A DNA stretch of 11,831 bases from Burkholderiales bacterium (GTDB taxonomy: Bacteria > Pseudomonadota > Gammaproteobacteria > Burkholderiales > Burkholderiaceae_C): contig CANGHQ010000019.1 in assembly GCA_947453585.1 (NCBI GenBank), positions 1 through 11,831 on the forward strand, written 5' to 3'. Position 1 is the first letter of the stretch. Every line of letters begins with the position of its first letter. Shown in pieces: positions 7,018 to 11,831 of the stretch. A program made the translations under genes and the position numbers. A model generated the notes under the pieces. The model made no database searches, was not told where the DNA came from, and was given only the letters and a program-made list of their open reading frames with translations.

Positions 7018-7056
7018 AATCGTCTCGGGCTACACGCCCCAGACGATTTCTTTTTT
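7018..7056 (+). terminator. Intrinsic terminator of the tctC-type gene, inside the end of the convergent DUF1840 gene
   Basis: AATCGTCT (7018-7025) pairs perfectly with AGACGATT (7041-7048). Inside it GGGC (7027-7030) pairs with GCCC (7036-7039) across a C-C mismatch, leaving a TACAC loop. The 3' arm runs straight into TCTTTTTT (7049-7056). This is a textbook Rho-independent terminator for plus-strand transcription. On the minus strand the equivalent T-run is absent, so it is one-directional. The minus-strand stop codon of the DUF1840 gene (7030-7032) falls in the hairpin, and the T-tract encodes Lys-Lys-Glu of that protein. Confidence 0.82.
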
Positions 7057-7362
7057 GGCATCCAGACAGCGCTGCGCCATCTGGATAAAGGGCAGGCTGC
7101 GCTGGCGCAGGCTCACGGCGGGCCCCGGAGGTGGCGCCTGGCCCTTGTCATGGGCGGCTTGCACCACTTCGGCGCGCGCCTTTTCTTCTAGTGCTACCGC
7201 CGCTTGCAGCGCTGCAATGGCTTGGGGCATGTCTTCGGGCAACAAGATGCCCTGTTTGAGATGCGCCGCGTCGTCCTTGCCAATAATCTTGAGAATGGAT
7301 TCGCCGTTGGGCTGCAACATAATCAGGTCGCCGGTCACTTTGGATTTGAATTTGTAAATCAT
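7030..7362 (-). CDS. DUF1840 family small protein
   Basis: A 110-residue soluble protein with no signal peptide or membrane segment. The start MIYKFKSKVTGDLIML, then LQPNGESILKIIGKDD, the ILLPEDMPQAIAALQAAVA segment and the final IVWGV are the pattern I know for DUF1840, a family found mostly in Betaproteobacteria and without an assigned function. The middle holds a Pro-rich linker (GQAPPPGPAVS) between two helical parts. The ATG (complement of 7360-7362) has only a weak upstream GGTC as ribosome site. It is divergent from the PHA-system gene with 47 bases between start codons, and convergent with the receptor gene, whose terminator overlaps its last codons. Function cannot be stated. Confidence 0.82.
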   Translation of the reverse strand: MIYKFKSKVTGDLIMLQPNGESILKIIGKDDAAHLKQGILLPEDMPQAIAALQAAVALEEKARAEVVQAAHDKGQAPPPGPAVSLRQRSLPFIQMAQRCLDAKKEIVWGV

Positions 7363-7409
7363 GATGCGACCAGCATACGCGTTTTGCAGGCCTACGTCGG
7401 AGTGTTACC

Positions 7410-7766
7410 GTGCCCCAGATCCATATTGACCAAAACCACGGACTGTCCTTGACCGACGCGCAAGCCATGGCGGCTGCCTGGGCGCAGTCGGCGCAAGACG
7501 ATTTCGGCATGCAGGCGCAACTGGCGCCTGACCCCGCGCAGCCGCAAAATGATGCGCTATGGCATTTCCGGCGCACCGGCGCGCATGGCACGCTGCGCGT
7601 TACCCCAGAGCGCTTTGTTTTGGATGTGACACTGGGGTTTTTGCTGGGCACCTTCAAAGACCGCATTGAAGCGGGCTTGTTGAATAACCTGGAGCAGCGT
7701 TTGAAGCGTATTTCTGCAGTACAGCCCAATTCGGCTCGTATCGATGCAATTGCGCCCAAACCCTAG
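7410..7766 (+). CDS. Polyhydroxyalkanoic acid system family protein
   Basis: A 118-residue cytoplasmic protein. The features IHIDQNHGLSLTDAQAMAAAWA near the start, then WHFRRTGAHGTLRVTPERFVLDVTLGFLLGTFKDRIEAGL and a C-terminal NNLEQRL, match the small family named after its frequent location near polyhydroxyalkanoate granule genes (PHA_gran_rgn, TIGR02610). The biochemical role is not established. The start is GTG at 7410 with GGAG (7399-7402) seven bases ahead, a clear ribosome site that decides the start. No other PHA gene is in the window. The last 20 or so residues after the family core are low in conservation features. It is divergent from DUF1840 and 56 bases upstream of manC. Confidence 0.8.
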   Translation: MPQIHIDQNHGLSLTDAQAMAAAWAQSAQDDFGMQAQLAPDPAQPQNDALWHFRRTGAHGTLRVTPERFVLDVTLGFLLGTFKDRIEAGLLNNLEQRLKRISAVQPNSARIDAIAPKP

Positions 7767-7780
7767 ACAAGCTCACCGAT

Positions 7781-7798
7781 AATCGCGTCTTTGCGATT
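7781..7798 (+). terminator. Possible weak terminator between the PHA-system gene and manC
   Basis: AATCGC (7781-7786) and GCGATT (7793-7798) form a six-pair hairpin with a six-base loop, followed by CTTCTGGTTTTG, which is only moderately T-rich. It lies 14 bases after the upstream stop codon. It might end that gene or form part of the manC leader; the evidence is thin. Confidence 0.35.
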
Positions 7799-7822
7799 CT
7801 TCTGGTTTTGTCCATACCCCTT

Positions 7823-9250
7823 ATGACGCTTGCCCGTATTACCCCGGTGATTCTTTGCGGTGGCTCTGGCACCCGCTTGTGGCCGCTGAGCCGCAAAAGC
7901 CTTCCCAAGCAGTTTGTGCCGCTCATTGGTGAAAAAAGCCTGCTGCGCCTGACGGTGGAGCGGCTGGCGCTGGTCAACCCAGCCATGGTGTGCGTGGCGG
8001 CAGACGAACACCGGTTTTTGGTGGCGCAAACCCTGCACGAGGCTAAATTGCGCGGCACGGTGATTCTGGAGCCCTCGGCCCGCAATACGGCCGCCGCCAT
8101 GGCCCTGGCCGCTTTAGCTGCCCAACCCGCCGATTTGCTGCTGTTTTGCCCCGCAGACCACCATATTCCCGACGCCGCAGCCTTTGCCGCTATGGTCGAG
8201 CAGGGCCGCGCTGCAGCGCTGGGTGGTGCCATCGTCACCTTTGGCGTGGCGCCCAGCTTTCCCAGCACGGCTTATGGCTACATCGAACAGGGCGCAGAAC
8301 GCCCCGATGGCACTCGGAATGTGCAGCGATTCATCGAAAAACCCCAGGCCGCGGTGGCCCAGCAACTGCTGCTGGCGGGCAACGTGCTGTGGAATGGCGG
8401 CATCTTTTTGTGCGAGGCGCAGGTGCTGCTGCAGGCCATGCAGCGCCATGCACCGGATATTTATGCCTCTTGCGTTGCCGCCTGGGGCGCTGCTGCCAAA
8501 GACGAGGTCGGCGGGCAAACCTTCTTTCGCCCAGACGCGGCGCTTTTTAACGCCTGCCGATCGCAAAGCATTGACTACGCGGTAATGGAACACCACGACA
8601 ACGTGGCCGTGGTGCCCTTTAACGGCGCCTGGAGCGACGTGGGCAGCTGGAACGCCGTAGCCGAACTGGCTGTGGCCGACGCGCTGGGCAACCGCGCAGG
8701 CGGCGAAATCGCCCACGCCCACCACCTCAAAACCCAAAACACCTACATCCACGCCGCAGGCAAGCGCCCCGTGGTGGCGCTGGGCACGCAAGACCTGCTG
8801 ATCATCGACACGCCCGACGCGCTCTTGGTAGCCAATGTCAGCCATGCCGAGGCCGTAAAAGAAGTGGTGGCCAAGCTGGAGGCCTTGGATGCATCCGAAG
8901 CGCTGCACCACCGCCGCGTGGCCCGGCCCTGGGGCTGGTATGACAGCGTGGATATGGGCCCGCGCCACCAGGTCAAACGCATCGGCGTCAACCCAGGCGC
9001 CAGTTTGTCACTGCAAATGCACCACCATCGCGCTGAACACTGGATTGTGGTCAGCGGCACCGCCGAAGTCACCAATGGCGAATCCGTACTGATACTCACA
9101 GAAAACCAGAGCACCTATATCCCCCTGGGCCAAACCCACCGCTTGGCCAATCCGGGCAAGGTGCCGCTGGAAATCATTGAGGTGCAAAGCGGCTCTTATT
9201 TGGGTGAGGATGATATTGTGCGGTTTGAGGATAATTATGGTCGGGGCTGA
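7823..9250 (+). CDS. manC: Mannose-1-phosphate guanylyltransferase / mannose-6-phosphate isomerase (bifunctional)
   Basis: A 475-residue cytoplasmic enzyme that makes GDP-mannose from mannose-1-phosphate and GTP and also interconverts fructose-6-phosphate and mannose-6-phosphate. The N-terminal nucleotidyltransferase domain has GGSGTRLWPLSRKSLPKQF at 13-31, CPADH at 109-113, FIEKP at 170-174, WNGGIFL near 190 and GAWSDVGSW at 268-276. The C-terminal cupin (type II phosphomannose isomerase) starts RPWGWYD and holds the metal-binding QMHHHRAEHW (398-407) and the ending VRFEDNYGR. Length is usual for ManC/AlgA/CpsB. ATG 7823 puts the pyrophosphorylase motif at the standard distance; TTG 7808 is in frame, and neither has a good ribosome site. 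GC-rich like the upstream genes. As first gene of a polysaccharide locus it would supply activated mannose, or the precursor for GDP-sugars derived from it. Confidence 0.95.
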   Translation: MTLARITPVILCGGSGTRLWPLSRKSLPKQFVPLIGEKSLLRLTVERLALVNPAMVCVAADEHRFLVAQTLHEAKLRGTVILEPSARNTAAAMALAALAAQPADLLLFCPADHHIPDAAAFAAMVEQGRAAALGGAIVTFGVAPSFPSTAYGYIEQGAERPDGTRNVQRFIEKPQAAVAQQLLLAGNVLWNGGIFLCEAQVLLQAMQRHAPDIYASCVAAWGAAAKDEVGGQTFFRPDAALFNACRSQSIDYAVMEHHDNVAVVPFNGAWSDVGSWNAVAELAVADALGNRAGGEIAHAHHLKTQNTYIHAAGKRPVVALGTQDLLIIDTPDALLVANVSHAEAVKEVVAKLEALDASEALHHRRVARPWGWYDSVDMGPRHQVKRIGVNPGASLSLQMHHHRAEHWIVVSGTAEVTNGESVLILTENQSTYIPLGQTHRLANPGKVPLEIIEVQSGSYLGEDDIVRFEDNYGRG

Positions 9251-9262
9251 TGGAAGTTTAGT

Positions 9263-9277
9263 ATTTATTAAATAAAT
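9263..9277. repeat. AT-rich palindrome just after manC
   Basis: ATTTATT (9263-9269) and AATAAAT (9271-9277) are perfect reverse complements around one A, 12 bases after the manC stop. It marks the point where base composition changes. The pairing is too weak for a terminator. Confidence 0.35.
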
Positions 9278-9294
9278 TTATCCTTCCTGTGATC

Positions 9295-9313
9295 CCATAT
9301 TCATCCATATTCA
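9295..9313. repeat. Short tandem repeat CCATATTCA x2
   Basis: CCATATTCA occurs at 9295-9303 and again at 9305-9313, a 10-base period, about one helical turn. This could be a regulator site or chance in AT-rich DNA. It is the only notable direct repeat in the 103-base gap between manC and the flippase gene. Confidence 0.3.
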
Positions 9314-9353
9314 AAAAGCCCACTCGAGACTCTGTAGATGACCAGCTTGTTGT

Positions 9354-10643
9354 TTGATTTTGATTAATAAATACATAAATATTAAAGAGGCCGTATCCGG
9401 CATATTCTTTAAAAATGTACTCACCAATTATTTATCAGTCATATGGATTGGTGGCCTAAGTCTTGGACTAGTTCCTTTTTATTTAAAACACCTTGGCTCT
9501 GATCAATGGGGCGTAGCAGCGATCTGCGTTTCGGCGCAATCATTTTTCATGATGTTGGACGCAGGGTTAAGCCAGTTGATGCCGCGTGATATCGCTAGGG
9601 CAGAGGGTAGTCCGGAAAGATTAAATTCGACATTTTTAATATACCGAAGAACGTATAATTCAATTGCAATTATTGGATTCTTAGTCGGACAGGCTTCGAC
9701 AGAATGGATAATAAGAAATTGGATTAATGGCGGAAATGGGGTGCCGGAGAATACTGAGTTAGCCCTTAGGTTAATGTTCACCCAGTTTTTGTTTCAGTTT
9801 TCCAATAATGTCAATATGGGATATTGGAATGGAACGCAGCAGCAAGCGTATGCCAACCTACGTCAAATGACTTTTGTGACCTGCAAGCATGGGATGGCTG
9901 TAATTTCTGTATTGATTTTTCCACTCAATGTTTTGTCATATGCAGCGTCTTTTTCACTGATTGCAATGATTGAATACTATTTAAATCGAAGTGCTATAAC
10001 CCGAAAGTTACCGACACAAGAAAGAAGCCAAATTACTTTGGATTCGGTTTTACTCATCTACAAAGAAGCCGGTTATATCATAGTTGGTGTGCTTATTGGC
10101 ATACTCGCGCTTCAGTTAGACAGGATAGTTCTTTCGCGGGTTTTGACAGTTGAAATATTTGGTATTTATGTCATTGTCTTAAATCTGGCCCTTGCATTTT
10201 TGCAGCTACAGTATCCGATCATGCGTGCACTGCTCCCGAAAATGACAGTTGCAAACGACAGCAGTATTCCAAAAATATTATTGTCGGCTGTACTTTTTTT
10301 GTGCGTGGTGCCATGTTTTATTGCTGCGGCGATAGCACCATGGATACTCGATACTTGGGTGGGTAGTGCTGATGTCACAGAGATGGGGAGTGACGCTCTG
10401 CGGCTAATATTGATTTCAGTTGGTATCAATGGAATTTACCAGTTAATTTATCAAAAAATGTTAATAGTGAAGTCTGGCCGCTACATTATGGGGGTAAATC
10501 TGGCGGTACTTATTGTTGTCTGTTTCGTATTGCTTTATCTGCCTCTGGAAATCGGTGCAACGCCATTTTTAGGTGGGGTTGCTTGGTTGGCCAGTGCGAT
10601 TGTGCAGCTGACCTTCGGATTAATCTGGCTGCGATTGCGATAG
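9354..10643 (+). CDS. Wzx-like polysaccharide flippase (MOP/PST family membrane protein)
   Basis: A roughly 429-residue polytopic membrane protein. About a dozen hydrophobic helices, an N-terminal KNVLTNYLSVIWIGGLSLGLVPFYLKHLG and the following WGVAAICVSAQSFFMMLDAGLSQLMPRDIAR pattern are typical of Wzx/RfbX flippases. These move undecaprenyl-linked oligosaccharide units across the inner membrane for O-antigen or capsule assembly. Length fits the family. The start is uncertain: an in-frame TGA lies at 9339-9341, and only TTG 9354 or TTG 9360 can begin before the first helix, with no clear ribosome site. An out-of-frame ATG at 9338 would reach this frame if one base were removed, so a frameshift or sequencing error near the start is possible. 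It is markedly AT-rich compared with manC. Unit specificity cannot be inferred. Confidence 0.85.
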   Translation: MILINKYINIKEAVSGIFFKNVLTNYLSVIWIGGLSLGLVPFYLKHLGSDQWGVAAICVSAQSFFMMLDAGLSQLMPRDIARAEGSPERLNSTFLIYRRTYNSIAIIGFLVGQASTEWIIRNWINGGNGVPENTELALRLMFTQFLFQFSNNVNMGYWNGTQQQAYANLRQMTFVTCKHGMAVISVLIFPLNVLSYAASFSLIAMIEYYLNRSAITRKLPTQERSQITLDSVLLIYKEAGYIIVGVLIGILALQLDRIVLSRVLTVEIFGIYVIVLNLALAFLQLQYPIMRALLPKMTVANDSSIPKILLSAVLFLCVVPCFIAAAIAPWILDTWVGSADVTEMGSDALRLILISVGINGIYQLIYQKMLIVKSGRYIMGVNLAVLIVVCFVLLYLPLEIGATPFLGGVAWLASAIVQLTFGLIWLRLR

Positions 10644-10669
10644 CAAATAAATATTCAAGATTAAATTAA

Positions 10670-11413
10670 ATGAAATCTATCATTCGGAATTGGGTTAAAG
10701 CTTTTTTGTTTCCTCGGCCTTTAATTGGATTAATTTATTTGCCGCGATTTTTCAGTCACTATTTAAAATATGCAAGAGCATTGCGGGAAGATAGCTTAAA
10801 AATAAGTGACATGCAGCCGTGCCTCGGCGATTGGACGACACACACGCCTTTTGACGCGCATTACTTTTATCAAGGCGCATGGCTTGCTAGATGTTTGAAG
10901 AGCAAGGCGCCATCACGTCACACTGACATAGGATCAAGTGTGTTGATGATTGGTGTGTTAAGCGGCTATTTGCCAACAACATTCGTTGACTTTAGGCCAA
11001 TTAAGACAAACCTGACTGGTTTAACGCCAATGGCTGGCGATATTCTGGCCCTTCCATTTTTGGATAGTACGATTGAATCTGTTTCTTGTCTGCATGTTGT
11101 GGAGCACATAGGACTGGGAAGGTATGGAGATCCAATTGATCCAATGGGCAGTCGAAAGGCGTTGACTGAGCTCGAACGTATAGTGGCGATGAACGGGCGT
11201 CTTTATTTATCACTTCCTATTGGTCGTGAAAGGATTTGTTTTAATGCGCACAGAGTACATTCGCCAGCTTCGATCCTCAAAATGCTGCCGAGTATGACAT
11301 TAGTTGACTTTAGCTGGATCGATGATGCTGGCGTATTTCACGAACATGATGAAGTTTCCGCAGCAAATGATCAAGAGTATGCATGTGGCCTATTTCTACT
11401 TGAAAAGCAATGA
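10670..11413 (+). CDS. DUF268-type, methyltransferase-like protein
   Basis: A 247-residue protein. Its core resembles DUF268: SVLMIGVLSGYLPTTFVDFR (90-109) is in the position of a SAM-binding strand-loop-strand ending in an acidic residue. Next come DILALPFLDSTIESVSC, then VEHIGLGRYGDPIDPMG (144-160), the most diagnostic segment, and GRLYLSLPIGRERICFNAHR. This is the layout of a class I methyltransferase fold, but the first glycine-rich motif is atypical (IGSSVLMIG rather than DxGxGxG), so activity is unproven. The N-terminus (FLFPRPLIGLIYLPRFF) is hydrophobic and basic and may touch the membrane. It follows the flippase by 26 AT-rich bases with no clear ribosome site and overlaps the next gene by ATGA. 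Such genes occur in polysaccharide clusters, where they may modify a sugar; that role is inferred. Confidence 0.72.
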   Translation: MKSIIRNWVKAFLFPRPLIGLIYLPRFFSHYLKYARALREDSLKISDMQPCLGDWTTHTPFDAHYFYQGAWLARCLKSKAPSRHTDIGSSVLMIGVLSGYLPTTFVDFRPIKTNLTGLTPMAGDILALPFLDSTIESVSCLHVVEHIGLGRYGDPIDPMGSRKALTELERIVAMNGRLYLSLPIGRERICFNAHRVHSPASILKMLPSMTLVDFSWIDDAGVFHEHDEVSAANDQEYACGLFLLEKQ

Positions 11414-11831
11414 AAATACTTTGCGTCCTGGGCGAACATAATTATGGCGATACGAGGCGCGGTAACGGATACGAGTATGTGAATTTTCTCCCTGCACTTC
11501 GACGCATGGGGCATGAAGTTTCACATTTTGAGTCATTTTCTCGGGATGTTTATATTGACTTTCCGGATTTAAATAGAAATTTATTACTCAAAGTCCAGGA
11601 CTACAAACCTGATGTGATTTTCTTTGTGCTGCTCGGGTATGAGGTCTGGATAGAAACTTTGCAGCTAATTCGAGATGGATCGAACTCGATTCTCATTAAC
11701 TGGTCGACGGATGATTCTTGGAAGTACGAGCAATTTTCCAAATTTATCGCGCCATCCTTTCATTTGTATGTGACGACCTATCCAGACGCAATGTTAAAGG
11801 CAAATCAGGATAGGCACAGCAATTTTTTTAA
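11410..11831 (+). CDS. CgeB-like glycosyltransferase (N-terminal part, cut by window end)
   Basis: An open frame starting with ATG at 11410, overlapping the previous stop codon as ATGA, and running through the window end without a stop (140 codons visible). The start MKILCVLGEHNYGDTRRGNG is a Rossmann first strand and loop. Then come YEYVNFLPALRRMGHEVSHF, KPDVIFFVLLGYEVW and INWSTDDSWKYEQFSKFIAP, which is the acceptor-side domain of GT-B glycosyltransferases related to CgeB / spore-maturation-type proteins. The donor-binding C-terminal domain lies beyond the window. It is translationally coupled to the DUF268 gene and belongs to the same AT-rich polysaccharide block. It probably adds a sugar to the lipid-linked unit on the cytoplasmic face. 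The donor sugar is unknown. Confidence 0.78.
   Translation, partial: MKILCVLGEHNYGDTRRGNGYEYVNFLPALRRMGHEVSHFESFSRDVYIDFPDLNRNLLLKVQDYKPDVIFFVLLGYEVWIETLQLIRDGSNSILINWSTDDSWKYEQFSKFIAPSFHLYVTTYPDAMLKANQDRHSNFF

Noticed and set aside
9284..9311. Possible promoter TTCCTG - CATATT ahead of the flippase gene
   Set aside because: Spacing is 16 bases but the -35 box matches the consensus at only two of six positions, and AT-rich DNA gives many such hits. Read-through from manC is equally likely.
9508..9520. Sequence resembling an ops/JUMPstart element (GGCGTAGCAGC)
   Set aside because: It differs from the GGCGGTAG core, lies inside the flippase coding region rather than in a leader, and has no supporting hairpin.

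Overview
The window looks like a chromosomal segment of a GC-rich betaproteobacterium. Burkholderiales, probably Comamonadaceae (Rhodoferax/Polaromonas-like), fits best. The reasons are the Liv-type ABC operon ending in a PaaK-like ligase, an orphan Bug/TctC receptor, and a DUF1840 gene beside a PHA-granule-associated small protein. This is an inference from gene content; no marker gene is present to settle it.

Region 1 (1-5863, + strand) is one tightly packed operon. It holds the C-terminal end of a LivG-type ATPase, two permeases (LivH, LivM), a secreted substrate-binding protein, a LivF-type ATPase and a PaaK-like adenylate-forming enzyme. Together they make a complete high-affinity importer of the branched-chain amino acid (HAAT) class. 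The coupled ligase suggests that the cargo may be an organic or aromatic acid that is activated to a CoA thioester on entry, rather than leucine or valine. A strong pair of inverted repeats separates the binding-protein gene from livF.

Region 2 (5864-7822) holds a monocistronic Bug/TctC periplasmic receptor with its own terminator, then two small housekeeping-type genes in divergent orientation. The first is a minus-strand DUF1840 protein and the second a plus-strand polyhydroxyalkanoic-acid-system protein. The tctC terminator lies inside the 3' end of the convergent DUF1840 gene.

Region 3 (7823-11831) is the start of a surface-polysaccharide (O-antigen or capsule) locus. It begins with a GC-rich bifunctional ManC/AlgA-type enzyme that makes GDP-mannose. 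From about 9251 the DNA becomes abruptly AT-rich and Shine-Dalgarno signals become weak. There follow a Wzx-like flippase, a DUF268/methyltransferase-like protein and, cut by the window end, a CgeB-like GT-B glycosyltransferase. The composition break suggests that the variable part of the cluster was acquired by transfer while manC is ancestral.

I saw no tRNA, rRNA, CRISPR array, insertion sequence or phage gene. The least ordinary items are the hairpin pair before livF, the altered P-loop of the PaaK-like enzyme, the terminator that doubles as coding sequence, and the composition break with an unclear flippase start.
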